The notes: generated from the letters alone by a model not told the origin. Counted from the stretch's first letter, positions 23,424 to 35,884 are shown. The stretch is DNA of 64,000 nucleotides from Sciurus carolinensis (GCF_902686445.1 NC_062213.1:53922268-53986267); one strand, 5' to 3'. Program-made: numbers and translations.

Positions 23424-24293
23424 TGTTATGGTTTGGATGTCAGGTGTTTCCTAAAAGCTCATATGTGAGACAATGCAAGAAGACTTAGACATGAAATAAA
23501 TGAGTTATGAGACCCTTAACTCAATCAGTGAATTAATCCCCTGATGGGAATTAACTGAGAGGTAACAGAAGGCAGGTGAAATGGAAAAGAACCAAAGTAA
23601 TGCCATTATGTTTTGACCTGACTCCATTATATGCTTGTTTATAATGTTTTCCTTTTGGCTTCCTAAAGCTGAATCTGTGCTAACAGTACAGTAGGACTTT
23701 CCCATATCCCTAACTATTGCCCTGATATATAAGAAAATGACTCTCAAATGTATAAACAAAACAATTATGTAATTGAAATAACTATCTTTACAGAATCTTT
23801 ATGACCTGTATGAGCCTCATTTTTCTTGTGTTTTTGCCTTTATAAATTCTATACTTCCAAAATTCAGGTGCCAAGAGTTCTTTGAGATGTTAGCCTGCTC
23901 CCAATCACTGCTTGACTGTAATGCTCATTAAAGAACACTTTTTGCCTTTCAATTTGGTTCAATATGCATGGTGGTTTGTAATTTTTGCATACTCCATAAC
24001 ACAGGTAGGGTGTGACTGGAGGAGGTAGATATTGGGGGCATGATTTTAATGTTTATATTTTTTATCTGGTGAGAGTGAAATCTCTCTCTGCTTCCTGGTG
24101 TGATGTATTGAGCTGCTTCCTTCCACCACACTCTTCCACCATAATGTTCTGCTTCACATAGAGCCTCAAGGAATGGAGCTGACTGTCTATGGACTGAGAC
24201 CTCTGAAACCATGAGTACCCAAATAAAGTATTTCTCCTCTAATTGTTCTTGTCAGGTATTTTAGTCGCAGCAGTGAAAAGGATGACTAAAACA
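23424..24293 (+). mobile_element. MaLR-type solo LTR, interrupted
   Basis: It starts 'tgttatggtttggatgtcagg' and ends 'gatgactaaaaca', with the MaLR-family middle ('ctcatatgtgagacaatgcaagaag', 'gtgaattaatcccctgat', 'tctatggactgagacctctga'). It is the same family as 495-1367 and 59088-59529. The target duplication is imperfect (acttg / gtttg). An ERV1-type LTR (23577-24001) sits in it. Confidence 0.85.
23577..24001 (+). mobile_element. ERV1-type solo LTR nested in the MaLR LTR
   Basis: Ends TG...CA ('tgaaatgg' ... 'ccataaca') with a perfect 4-bp duplication cagg (23573-23576, 24002-24005), as expected for class I ERVs. A TATA-like 'tttataaattc' lies near 23840 and an ATTAAA signal near 23928, giving a plus-strand LTR of 425 bp. 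Confidence 0.82.
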
Positions 24294-24298
24294 GTTTG

Positions 24299-25031
24299 TC
24301 TGTCTGAAGTATTGTAGCTTCTCTGGAGTTGCTGCAACCTGCCCCTCTCTCTTTTCTTCTTCTTAGCAGTTCTCATGTTCCTAGAGTTTGCCAAGCACTT
24401 TCTAAGCACTTTTCCTTGATAAGATAGAAACCTGTTACTCAGGCAGTCCCTGAAAAGGGGAATTTTAAACTCATGCTATATTAGTCTCTTTTCCTACCCT
24501 ATGGAAAATCTACCAAACCTTTGTTCCTCTGGCACAGAAGAAATACACACAGATCTCTTTTGTTCTCAGAAGAGCACTGACGTGTATATTATTATCTAAC
24601 AGAATTCTGAGACAAGTGAAATAGAAATCAAGTTGGGGAATCACTTTGAAAATCCAGAAATTTGGACGTACATTCCAAATCTTTTTCTCTCTAGGGCAAA
24701 TCTGACAGTTGGACTTCTTTTCTTTCAATTATTCCAATAGAGCTGAGGGATGTGATTATAGTGAGTGAGTGTGTGCTAGTCCAAACTATCATCTTAGATT
24801 TCAGTGGTTTACAGCCTGCTACTCTTCACTGTCAGAATTCAGACTCATGCAAAACAGAAAACTGTCTGTAGACAGCACCCCAAAAGTCTAAACATTAAAC
24901 TCCCCTTTAAAGGGAAGTCAGTATTAGTCATGTTAAGTTCAGAGAGAAAGACTAGGAAAAGTGAGTTTGTACAATTCCAAGCAATCATCTTTGCCTTCAG
25001 TGGTCCTTAATGTGAAAAACAGAAAGCCCAG
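24299..25031. other. Unassigned DNA
   Basis: I see no repeat or gene that I can name between the MaLR LTR and the 5' LTR of the next element. Confidence 0.5.
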
Positions 25032-25320
25032 TGGTCCACTTTTAGAATATAATATTTAGCCTTAGTTGGATATAATTATAGCCATTTTTAAAATGATAAC
25101 CCCTCCCTTTGTCCTCCCCAATTTTAAAGTCAGCCAATGATGTAGATTGTACCCCTAAGCTCCTCCATTCATGGCAAAGGGCAGCACTGCATTAAGGATA
25201 AAAGCAGGTAGACTGCCTGGCCAGGTTCCTGTAGTATGCCATTTTGGCAGGAGAAAATGCCTTGCCTGCCCACTTTTCAGCACGTGTTTGATTTTTTTGC
25301 AGCACCTCAATATTTCTAAA
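25032..25320 (+). repeat. 5' LTR of class II LTR element, copy 2
   Basis: It begins 'tggtccacttttagaatata' and is collinear with 30054-30354 throughout, sharing the block 'cccctccctttgtcctcccc'. A TATA-like 'gataaaagcagg' lies near 25198. It is followed directly by a primer-binding-site-like sequence. Length is about 290 bp. The 3' end is approximate. Confidence 0.8.
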
Positions 25321-25325
25321 AATTT

Positions 25326-25343
25326 TGGCACCTGATGTGGAAC
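25326..25343 (+). other. Primer-binding-site-like sequence (tRNA-Lys type)
   Basis: TGGCACCTGATGTGGAAC lies a few bases after the LTR end. It resembles the tRNA-Lys primer-binding site used by many class II ERVs (TGGCGCCCAACGTGGGGC), with several substitutions. Confidence 0.6.
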
Positions 25344-25835
25344 TTCTTACATCACCGAGGGGTCATGTGTCCCTCCACCCCTTATAGAAGAATGTCCCTC
25401 TGCTTTGTTGAAGTGGCCCCAGAGGAGAGGAGGAAACTTCAATCCCTGGGGCTGGCAACGGACACAAAAGTTGAAAGTGGATTGACAGCATGTGGATTGA
25501 TACTGTGTAGACTGACACCGTGTGGAGAGGGCCGAAGCAAGTACCCGAGTGACCTGATAAGTCCAAACACCGACCAAGGCAAGAAAATCTATTCTTGAGC
25601 TTGAAAGAGAAGTACTTCCTTGGTGGCCAGGTCATTCCAGAGTTGTGTAAATGTGACTGAGACTCTATTCAGAAAGAGACCACATCCAGGAGAACAAAAT
25701 GTAAGAGCACACAGCGGGGTGTGGAGTGTACAAGAAACCTCCAGGAAAGGGGGATTGAGTACATGGGGAAACATTAAATTACAGGAACCTTCAAGAAAAA
25801 GTGGGAAATAAAAATTCTAGGCGTAGGAACATGGA

Positions 25836-28800
25836 AGAACAATGGAAAGATCCCATATGTACAATTCTTCTTTCCTTTGAAAAGTCCTAAGCAGGGATAT
25901 AAACAGTGGTGATGGTGGGAGTGACTGTAATCTCAATGGAGGACAAATGGCCTCCTGAACCTTTGAGTTCAGTATCTGCATGGCTGTCAGACTCCACACC
26001 TGACACTTCCAGCTTTACAGGCCTGCCCTATGTTTGAGTCATAATGTAAAAACCTATGATAGGCTCTATTTTAATCTCTAGAGGGTTAAATCTAATAGAA
26101 ACCTTAATAAACATTTGTAGCTATTGTCTTCTATTGTGGAAATTTAGTGCCTGCTAAAGCTACAAGATCTTTATTTCTTGTCTACTTTGTGTATGTGTAT
26201 ATGCCTGTGTATTGTATATTGTGTCTACATACATGTTTTTGTCCATATATCATGAACAAAATATCAACTGGCTTAAAAATAAACACGTATTCATAAATTT
26301 AATTAATGGATCCAAATCCCTTTTCAGTTCATAGATCTTAAATAAAGCTTTAAAAAGAAAGGACCAAATTAAATTGGTAAGCATAAAGATGCCTTTGAAA
26401 CTACTAACCCACTTGATTTTTTAGGTAGCTGGCCAGAATTTGGTTTCTCTAAAATGTTTAAAGAGCAATGTCCATTGCTTCTAAGTATTTTCTTTGACAA
26501 AAATAACTGGCTTAAAGTGTTAACTAGAATTATTTGATACCTTGGTTTCCATTGGTAACCAAAGTTAGAAATGAGTAGTTTTAACATAAATAGCATTAAT
26601 CTTCATAAATGTGTACATTAAAGAAGACATCTGATTAATTTACAAAGTTAAAATACTAAGAAATCAACTAAGTATAAATTTAAGTATTCTTGGCTTCTTG
26701 AATTCTATAAGGTAACATATATTTGAGTCTATAAAATGTGTTTTTATAAATCAGCTAATTTTTCAAAAGGGAGTTTGAGATTGCTCATTGTGGGGTCTTA
26801 ACGTAAAAGCAAGGTTAATAAGAGTTGAAGTTCTAACAGGTAATTCTATATGCATACAGAATTTCTCAATTGTGTTTTAATTAAAGAATTTTATTTTATT
26901 AAAAAGGAGTAAGTTTTATTAAAATGAGAGAAGATAGAACTGCCGTAATCCAAAGAGGAACCTAACAAAGGTTCTGTGCCTTCTAGTGAAAGGTGCTGAG
27001 CAGAGAACATGCAGAAGAGATGTTAAGAAAAATGTTGGGGCTAATGGTTGAAATCTAAATACTCTAATCTAACCAAAAAGACTTTCTGGTTAAAATTGAC
27101 AGTGAGAAATGCAATGCAGATGGCATTGAGATAATAATAAGGAATATAAGTCAGGCTCAAAAATATCCTGTGCTCCAACCCCTTGAGTGTTGCTGGGGAG
27201 AAAAAAAGATTTAAGCCCTGATTTTGTATTTGCCAGATTGTCTGATCCCTCTTATGGAATAAAATTTGTTGTGTAAATTAAATACACAGAGAAGATTCAT
27301 AAGGATTGTTTCAATATATAAATTTAAGAAAGGCTTTGAGACTAGAAAAGATGAAAGAAAAGAAATCTAAAGTTTTGATTATATATTTTAGTATGAAAAA
27401 TTATAAGGTAAAAGAAAAAGGTAAAAATTAAGAGGGTTAAAGGATGCAAAAGCACTTTGTATGCTAAAGTAATATTCTTGTGCTGAAGTCCAAGATTAAA
27501 GAGAGGATAAAATTAAGAATAAAAACAAGTTGTAAAATGTCTTATTTTCAGAAGGTTTATGGAATGTAAATCTTTAAAAAGTTTGTGGATGTGATTAAAT
27601 TGAGTGTAATTAACACTCTCAGTTAAATTTATTGGAATTTTAATGTACTGATAGGAAGCAAAATCTGAGCACTGATCTGCTCTTATCTTCAAAATAATTT
27701 TCTTGTGTGTCCTAGGTTTTATTACTTAGGAAAGCTAAGTCTTAAAGGAACTAGGGTTTGTATCTGTTTTAAGGTCTTTTAAATAATTTCTTCATTATTC
27801 TGATTACTGGTTAAGTAATCAGCTTTTATTTTAAGTTGTTATAATATAGTTAGCATCATAAATCTATGTGACCAGAGATATGTATACATCTGAGAACCAT
27901 ATTTGTATGAGCATTGTCTAAATGTTATGTAAAAGTTGGTAAATGAAAGTTTATATAGATTTACTGGCAAAATACCAATACATTCTCTTTTTTATACACA
28001 ATATATGATATAGAAGGGTCACATTGTCATTTGAAGAATTAGTTTGTATTTGTGTGTTTTGACTAAGTCTATTTCTGATCATTAACACTGTTTCCTAAGT
28101 GTATAAGAGATTTAAGAATGTTCTTTGATTTTTTTCTTGTACTTCTAACCCATGCAGATCTGTGGTTATTGTTATTATACACTATGGATTCTGTATTTTA
28201 CTTTAAAATTTAAATTAGTTAATGAAAAAAAATATATGGGTAATTTAACATTAACCATTACTGACTTCTTTATATATTAGATGCATTCATGGTCTTCAAG
28301 TATATAAGCCTTTTAAAAAGTAAAGCTTAAGAGAACACTTTATCAGGTTGCTGTTCTCCAAACTAAAATTTTCTGTAGCAATAATCTCCTTCAGTTTTAC
28401 ATAGAAATAACAAAGTTTTTGTTTTGTCCATGTTTCAGACACAATGTGGTATTTTGTTATTTTCCAAGAGCTCCACCTTACAGAGTCTCTGCCTCACATC
28501 TTACTCCATGCTATGATGGCTCCAAAGTAGCTAGACTTAAGCTTACTTATCTGAAGTTATATTGAAAAGATAGATTTTGCTGGAAAGATGACTGTGATTT
28601 CAAAATAAACAAAGGATATAATATGAAACTAAGTAAAGGTTTGAGTAAATTATAAAAGATATGTAAAATTATAGGAGAATTTTTTCAAAAGGTAAAATTT
28701 TTAAAGGATTTTATATGTGATTGAGTTAATAAATGTATATGTTTTTGTGGAAGCAAAATAGATCCAACGATATAGAAATATTTCTTGGTTCAAAGGTATT

Positions 28801-29548
28801 ATACAAATTAAATATATTTTTGGTCTTGTTAATTTCTTTTTGTACTTTCCTTATGGAACTTTATAACTTTTGCCTTTTGGTGTTTTGAAGTACTCTTTAT
28901 AACAGAACAACCTGAGTTAATTTGAGATAATAAGCTATCTCCTATAGGACAGAAGAGGATATAAGACTGACTTTCAGTGCTAAGAATACCAGTTACATGG
29001 AAGGGATAACTTTAAAATTATAGACATTAATATTATTGGTGAAACTGACATAGTGAATATTTAAAATCAAAACCTGAAAACAAAAGGCTGGGAAATAAAA
29101 GGTCCAGGTAAAAAACAGCCTTTATTTTGACCCTTGCCCTCTAAGGTCAACTGGAACATAAGGAACAACAGGACTGCTCTAAATGTCCAACTATTTCTGG
29201 TTAATCACTTGACCTCCTAATCAGGGGGATCAACAGGACCCTAGAGAACAGGAAGCCAAGCAGTGCACATTCTGCAAAGTGGAGATCACTGGAGAGGGAA
29301 ATGTACCTGATGCTACCAAGGGAAGCCACATGTGATCAAGAACCTGACTCATCCTGGGAAATGCAACAACTGGCAGAGGAAAAGCTAAAGAAGAACATAG
29401 GCTTCTCACAAGTACACAGGAGTGATCCATGACAAATCTCAGCTGAATTTAACAGTAGAGAAGAAAGGGTCAATTGTTACTAAGTTGATCTTAAACACCT
29501 GGAAGGAGAGTATAATCAAAACAAAGGCATACATGGACATATAAAAGA
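25836..29548 (+). repeat. Non-coding ERV interior, copy 2 (paralogue of 18210-21465)
   Basis: Collinear with copy 1 from the 'aatggaaagat' block near 25842 to 'gacatataaaag' near 29535. It is about 450 bp longer than copy 1, which implies indels. The similarity stops inside both elements. Upstream, copy 2 has its leader and LTR while copy 1 has gag. Downstream the two differ as well. This argues against a simple segmental duplication. Confidence 0.85.
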
Positions 29549-30053
29549 TAAGATAATGGTTATTTTACTTGAGATGTACATTTGAGTCAGTCCTCATAAA
29601 AGTAAGTAAACTGGGAGGTAATAAAGAAAGGATTTCTATATTGGATGGCCTGATAAATATCACAAAAAGCTCTGCCAGAGTGACAAGTTTGTTCTGAGTC
29701 CATTTGAGAACTGTGTTTTATATTTTCTTGTTTTGGTACGATTATTATGAACAATGGCTCAGACTCCCCTTCTAGAGTTTGCTATTCATCACTTCCAGTC
29801 TGGTGACTTGATTTTAATTAAGACCTGGAAAGAAGTCAATTTTCAATGGAGCTGAGAAGGACCTTACCAAGAGCTCCTAATCACCAGGATGGCTATCCAA
29901 ACTGCTAAAAAGGGGAGAACTCATTACCATGGGAGACTTCCACTTCAAAAAGTGAATATACCTAGGATGGATGGCAATACCAAATGGTTCAAAGAAAATG
30001 AAACCAAAAGGTATAAAAGAAAAAGAGAGGATTTATGAGAAATAGAAATTTCA

Positions 30054-30354
30054 TGGTCTATTTTCAGAATATAGTATTTATACCTTAATTAGATCCAGTT
30101 ATAGCCATTTTAATTTTAACCCCTCCCTTTGTCCTCCCCAATTTTAAAATCAGTTAATCAACTAGATTGCGTCACAGAGTTCCTCCAATCAGGGAAAAGG
30201 GCAGCCCTACATTAGGGTTAAAAGCAGGCCAGACTGCCCTTCCTGGCATGCTTCCTAACCAGGTTCCAGTGACACACTTTCCTGAGAGAAGTAAACGCCT
30301 TGCCAACCCACATCTGAGCACATGCTTGATTTCTTGCAGCACCTTAGTATTTCT
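30054..30354 (+). repeat. 3' LTR of copy 2, main part
   Basis: It begins 'tggtctattttcagaatata' and matches the 5' LTR through 'cccctccctttgtcctcccc' and 'ttgcagcacctta'. A twin-primed L1 then interrupts it, and about 16 bp of LTR-like sequence recurs at 31310-31325. Confidence 0.8.
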
Positions 30355-30499
30355 TTTCTTTTTAAGATATTTTTTATTTGTTCTTATTAGTTATACATGA
30401 TAGTAGAATGTATTTTGACACAATTTATATATATATATATATATAAACATATATAGAGTATAACTTCTCATTTTTCTTCATGATAGTAGAATGTATTTT

Positions 30500-30539
<40 letters not shown>

Positions 30540-31309
30540 AGTATAACTTCTCCTTTTTCTTGTTGATATAGAATTACATTGGTCCTGTAATCACATATGC
30601 ATATAAGATAATAATGTCTAATTCATTCTACTATCTTTCCTATTTCCATTCCCCCTCCTTTCTCTTCATTACCCTTTCTCTAATCCAAAGTACTTCTATT
30701 ATTCCCTACCTCCCCCTTACTGTGAATTAGGATCAGAGAAAACATTCAATCTTTGGTTTTTTGGGTTTGTCTTATTTCATTTAGCATGATATTCTCCAGT
30801 TCATCCATTTACTGGCAAATGCCATTATTTCATTCTTCTTTATGGATGAGTAATATTTTATTCTGTATATGTACCACATTTTCTTTATCTATTCATCCTT
30901 TGAAGGGCACCTAGGTTTCTTCCATAGTTTAGCTATTGTGAATTGAGCTGCTATAAACATTGATGAAATATGATTGATAAACAAATATATGAAAAAATGT
31001 GCAACATCTCTAGCAAATAGATAACTACAAATTAAAACTATGCTCAGATTTCATCTCATTCCAGTCACAGTGGCAATTATCAAAATTAAAAGTAACAATA
31101 AATGCTGGCAAGAATGTGGGGAAAAGGTACACTCACACAATGCTCGGTGGGACTGCAAATTGGTGCAACTACTATGGAAAGCTGTATGGAGATTCCTTAG
31201 AAAACTTGGAATGGAACCACCATTTGACCTAGTTATCTCACTCCTTTGTTTTTACCCAAAAGAGTTAAAATCAGTAAACTGCTGTCATACAGTCACATCA
31301 ATGTTTATA
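30355..31309 (-). mobile_element. L1 with inverted 5' end (twin priming) in the 3' LTR
   Basis: Bases 30355-30962 are an L1 3' UTR and ORF2 end in minus orientation ('ttatacatgatagtagaatg', 'ggatgagtaatattttattc', 'gggcacctaggtttcttcc'). Bases 30966-31309 are the neighbouring ORF2 part in plus orientation ('aatggaaccaccatttgacc', 'acccaaaagagttaaaatca'). Both halves stop at the same L1 site, 'catcaatgtttatagc' or its complement. Apparent target duplications are gcaccttagtatttct (30339-30354) and gcacctcagaatttct (31310-31325). Two (TA)n tracts interrupt the 3' UTR. Confidence 0.88.
30399..30558 (-). repeat. Tandem duplication with (TA)n inside an L1 3' UTR
   Basis: A unit 'tgatagtagaatgtattttga'-(TA)n-'gagtataacttctc' occurs twice, at about 30399-30476 and 30481-30558. 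The TA tracts differ in length. Confidence 0.85.
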
Positions 31310-31325
31310 GCACCTCAGAATTTCT

Positions 31326-31764
31326 ACCACTAACATGGATCCCTTTACTATGAGCACTTAGTTTCAGAAAAGAGAGAAGCCAGTGTTTCAGGCAGATGTT
31401 CAACTAGAAAAGATAGACTGGCAATATGTAACAATTTTCTCTTCCAGTACATGGGAGTTGGGAGCTGGGAGCTTCCTTCTGATTTTTTCATACTGTTATA
31501 AGGAGAACAACAAAGGCAAGCAAATGCCATAGATTTTCCTATTCACTTCCACGTGGCAGGTTTCATGGTCATGTGGGCTATAGAAGTCTCTTAACTATTG
31601 TCTGGAATTCTCATGAAGGGAAATGGATCATGTATTGCTTGCGTATTTTTGTTGAGTACTTATCTTCAGAAGATGAAGGAAGGCTTCCTATTTTGTCATT
31701 TTGCTGACATCACCACTGTTGTCTCCTCTACTGACAATTAAGTCTCTTATAAGTTGCAATAGCC
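31326..31764. other. Unassigned DNA
   Basis: Nothing recognisable between the L1/LTR junction and the hAT element. Confidence 0.5.
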
Positions 31765-31767
31765 CAG

Positions 31768-32118
31768 AGGTCAACCAATATTTTTCTGTAAAGGACCAGA
31801 TAGTAAATATTTTATGTTTGCTGGCCAATGACCTCTATTGCTACTACTGAACACCCAACAACTCAACCTGGTTGCCATATCATTAAAACTATCAGACAAT
31901 AGAATAATGAATATGTAAGTGAAGCTGTGTTAAATAGTAAAAAAAAAATTATTTTTGGGTAAAATTTGAATTTCACATTCCTTTTATGTGTCATCAAACC
32001 CACTTTTCTTTCCTGTACATTTTTAACTATTTAAAAGTATAGTTCATTCTAAGTCTGTGGGTCATTTAAACACCTGCTCAATTTGCCTCATCATCAAAGT
32101 GCTTGCTGACCCTTGCTC
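31768..32118 (+). mobile_element. hAT-Charlie-type non-autonomous DNA transposon
   Basis: It starts 'cagaggtcaaccaatatttttctgtaaaggaccagatagtaaatatttta' (read in parts) and ends 'gtgcttgctgacccttg'. The ends are inverted copies of each other (cagaggtcaacca / tgctgacccttg). This is the common mammalian 'ttctgtaaagggccagatagtaaat' hAT family. No coding part. Confidence 0.85.
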
Positions 32119-34256
32119 TTTTTGAAATAGTATCACTGTTTGATTTAATTAACCATTTGTTAACTCATTCATAAACTCTTAGAGAAAAGGAATTTTACTC
32201 TTCATTGAATTTTTTCCCATTAATTATTAAAGGAAATAAAGAAAGTGCCTTTGGGAGAAAAAATACATTCATAATGGCTGAACAGAAAACTCATGCCAGT
32301 GGATGACTCCAGAGCTAAAAAGAAAAATGTTTATGTTATTAGAGTTTAGATTGCTGCTATTCCAAAATTATTTCAACTACTGCTTTATAGAGGACTAACA
32401 TTAGAATGTTTATTCTCTATGTTTACATGCAATTTAAATTTTATTAATAAAACAGCATTCTCCCAGTGGAAAATGCTGTGAAAAATGTGTCAAGGAACAA
32501 AGAAGAACTGAGTTCAAAATAAATTAGTTCAAGGATTTTAAATGATGCAGTGCATTGATTTGCTTCTTAAGTTCTCAGAACCTATCAATTTACTTCTTTC
32601 AATCTAGCAAATTGGGCTTTTGCTTTATTTTTTAGTCTTTCCACAGGGAAAAATAAAAAATATGAGAGAGAAAAAAAGAGAGCGTGATTAATCTTTAATA
32701 GCCTACATGACTCTTTAACTCTTTTACTTTTCTAATATAATGAAGAACAATAACATATTTCTGATGCTTTTTATCTGTTAATTGATATCATTGTATTTGT
32801 AGTTACTGTCTGTTTCAAAGCATTTAATGAGGAATTTTTTCTTTCTCTTCTTTAATGGAATAAGTAGTGAAGAGTTTTTTTTTTTTTTTATTCCTCAATA
32901 AATGCTAAAATGTGTTGAGACAGACAACATTAACCTATGTATCTTATCCTTGGATACAGTAGCTCTTCATAATAGCATCAATTTATGAAAGTGATTGAGT
33001 TTTCCAAGAATGTACTCCATGTGCCTGGAATTCTCACAGAATGTTTTTATAGTCAAAGCATTTGTGAGTACATCTTTGCTACAAAAATTTGAATAAGTGG
33101 AAAACACAATAAGCATCCATTTTTCAAATAACCAGCACAGAAAGTATTACCCAGCCCTCAAATACATCTCTTACAGGAAGGATGAAAATTTAAAACCTCA
33201 TTCTCAATATCTTATGTCAACATAATTGCTTCTAAAAAACAGACATGTTAGGCAAACTTTTTCAAAGGTGGAAAACAAATCATTCTTTTCTCTCTATAAT
33301 GCCTCTGTAATTTTATAGGTGTTAATGATATATTTTTAATTCTCTCTATTAGATCATTCATTCAAGATATTACTTTTGCCCTTGATACATATCTACAAAG
33401 ACGAAGCCACTGAAGGGGCTTAAATATCACCACCCTGAATTGTTTGGAGGAATGCTCCTTCTTAAGACTGGCTAAGAGAGGGTTGGTGACATGGGTTTTG
33501 ACGCATTTTACCTTTTGAGTTTACCTTTTTTTTTCCTTATTATACTTTTCTATCTCTCCTCTGAGCTTTTTCTTTTTCTTTTTAAATTATTTTTATTGGA
33601 GCATTTTAGTTATCACAGTAGTTGGGTTAAAATTAATACATTCATGGAATTCGATTTTCCTCTGAGTTTTTTCCAACTCTGCTTTTGATTTCACTTCATT
33701 CACCTTGTTAATTTTCAAAAGTAATTGGACAAAATTTTTATCTTCTCCTTAGCAATATGTATTTCTTCTATTTGACATTCTTCATCTACCATCCATTTAT
33801 CCTTCACTTTCCTCCTCTTTTTTATAACATTAAACCCATCTTCTATTGATCTATAATAACTCAGAGATGAAGGAAGGGTGAATTAGAAGTTTATGTGAAG
33901 AATAGAATATTCCAAGCTAACAAGGATCATCCTATTATCTAAGCATCTTTGTCTGTGGTTTTATAAATTTTTAGTCTCCCTGAAGAATGGAGATAGGCAT
34001 AATTATCATGGTTTCTCCCTAGTATCATAGGGGCATATTCATATGATTCCTTGTTTTGCATCCCCTACACTTTCTCATAGTCTCTCACTTTTGAAAAGTG
34101 TCCATCTTTAGGTGATTTTCAATATGAAAACTTCAGGAAACTATTTTTATTTCTTTCTGGAGGAATCTCCAGATGAATCTGTTTTTTTTTTTTTTTTTTT
34201 TGTTATTGTTGTTGTTTTTAACCAAACTTCCCAAATTTATGGCTTATCATCTGCTT
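32119..34256. other. Unassigned AT-rich DNA
   Basis: No gene or named repeat is seen. The frame at 33491-33688 is a hydrophobic T-rich translation without family features. A T-run at 34182-34201 precedes the MLT1 LTR. Confidence 0.5.
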
Positions 34257-34257
34257 T

Positions 34258-34592
34258 GGGCTGAATTTTGTGACCTCCCCCAGTTTCATATGTAGACATA
34301 TAATCCTCAGTGTGTAGTTGGGTGTGTGTACTTTGAGAAGTATGTAGGTCATAAGTGGGTGCTCACATGCATGGGATCAGCATCCTGATAAGAAAAGGTC
34401 ATCTTTCTACAATGTGAGAGAAGAACAAGGAGTCAGCAGTATGCAACCTGGAAGAAGACCCTCACTAAAACTTGACCATGATGACATCCTGAACGTGAAC
34501 TTCCAAACTCCAGAATTATTAGAAATTAACATCTGTTGTTTATAAGTCACCTGGTCTGTGATACAGCTTTTTAAATGCCCAGACTAAGACAG
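34258..34592 (+). mobile_element. MLT1-type ERVL-MaLR LTR
   Basis: The MLT1 landmarks appear in order: 'ggctgaattttgtgacctcccc', 'ttcatatgtagacat', 'cttgaccatgatgacatcctg' in place of the family's 'ccttgatctcggacttc', 'cttccaaactccagaatta', 'tctgttgtttataagtcacctggtctgtg', 'cagactaagacag'. Ancient. Confidence 0.88.
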
Positions 34593-34599
34593 CATTTTA

Positions 34600-35880
34600 G
34601 GGGTCTCCTAATGTATTTTGTTTCTCTTCTACTTTTCTGCTTTTACATACTTTCTCCTAAAAGTGGATGTTCCACCGCACCATGAAACTACAAATTCTTC
34701 ACTTTGCTTTTGGACACCAATGATGGCATCACTTTTTATCTAAATTTAGAGTAGTTTCTTTTAGATATCTTTGACTTCAAGGAAATGAAATATTACCAGT
34801 TTTTGAAACCTCAGAATCTATCACTAGTTTACACTAATTACTTGTAAATGTGTTATTTTATTTGATATCTGAATTTTTATTTGATATTTAAAGGGACTAA
34901 TTAAAGTCTTAAGCAGGAAATGCAGAAAAGTTTAGTTTCAAAAATATGATTCCCATTGCTACATTTTTGCTATTTTTTTATTGCTTTTAGCAATTTAATC
35001 TATGTTTCCTTAAAAACTTCCAGAGACCTACTTCTGCTTCAAAAATATACCTCTACATTCCTCGTAGCAGCTTGCAAAATTATTGTTTATCTAATCAAAA
35101 TAGTAATACGCAATTCATATTTTCTGACAGATAAATTGAAGCAGAATAAAAAATGAAAAAGATGATCAAAGCTATAATTTGACCACATATTTACATAGTT
35201 TAATTGCCAAAGAGTAATTGCTTTAGAGGATTCCATAAAGATAAGAGGTCCATCTGCACATCCCTTAAAGCATATAGGTAGTCACAAACTAAAATGAATA
35301 ATTGAAAATAAATAATTACTTTAAAATATACAACTTTGAAGTAAAAGATCAAAGAATTCAATGGCATGTAATATGTGACATACACAAGTTATCCATAAAT
35401 AAACTTCCTTATAAAGAGTCTAAATAAATTAATTTTTATTAACACAAAAATCTGCATTAAACTTTCAATGATCTGCATATCTGAGATAGCAATTAATTGC
35501 TCTATTATCAGTGAGATATTATTATCATTATTTTTACTTCAATTAATGATCAAAAAATTAAGTCTGTAGTATATTTGGTCAAAAGATACTATCAATAAAT
35601 GAATTGTGAAATATACTTGGTTAACAAACTAATATTTATTTGTCCACTGAGGCATCTCCTATAAGATTCTACTTTTAATGTTCTTAGTCAGAAGCAGACT
35701 ACTTTTACTAGTTTTTTAACAATTTAACAAAAATGCCCACCAATCAACACTTGAGTTTGTACAAATTCACTTTCTTGCAGAACTAAGAAAGAAGCTGATG
35801 GTCTTTAAAGTTATGTATTAGCCCAGATGTAAAATCCTCATAGTCCTGTGGTATGTCACAGCCTATTTCATATTACAGTT
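34600..35880. other. Unassigned AT-rich DNA
   Basis: No gene seen. A stretch at 35787-35880 is similar to 36643-36900 (see findings). Confidence 0.5.
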
Positions 35881-35884
35881 GTTG

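Larger units (their letters stand above)
25032..31325 (+). mobile_element. Non-coding class II LTR retrotransposon, copy 2
   Basis: The order is 5' LTR (25032-about 25320), primer-binding site (25326-25343), leader (25344-25835), a long interior shared with copy 1 (25836-29548), a unique 3' interior, a purine tract (about 30019-30036, 'aaaagaaaaagagagg'), and 3' LTR (30054 on, split by an L1). There are no gag, pol or env frames. Internally it is non-coding, like the ETn-type non-autonomous elements known in mouse, and would have depended on a related virus in trans. Identity between the two LTRs is only moderate by eye, so the insertion is old. Confidence 0.75.

Noticed and set aside
18210..29548. 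Simple tandem segmental duplication of host DNA
   Set aside because: The similarity ends inside elements with different flanks (gag versus LTR/primer-binding site), which fits two related retroelements better.
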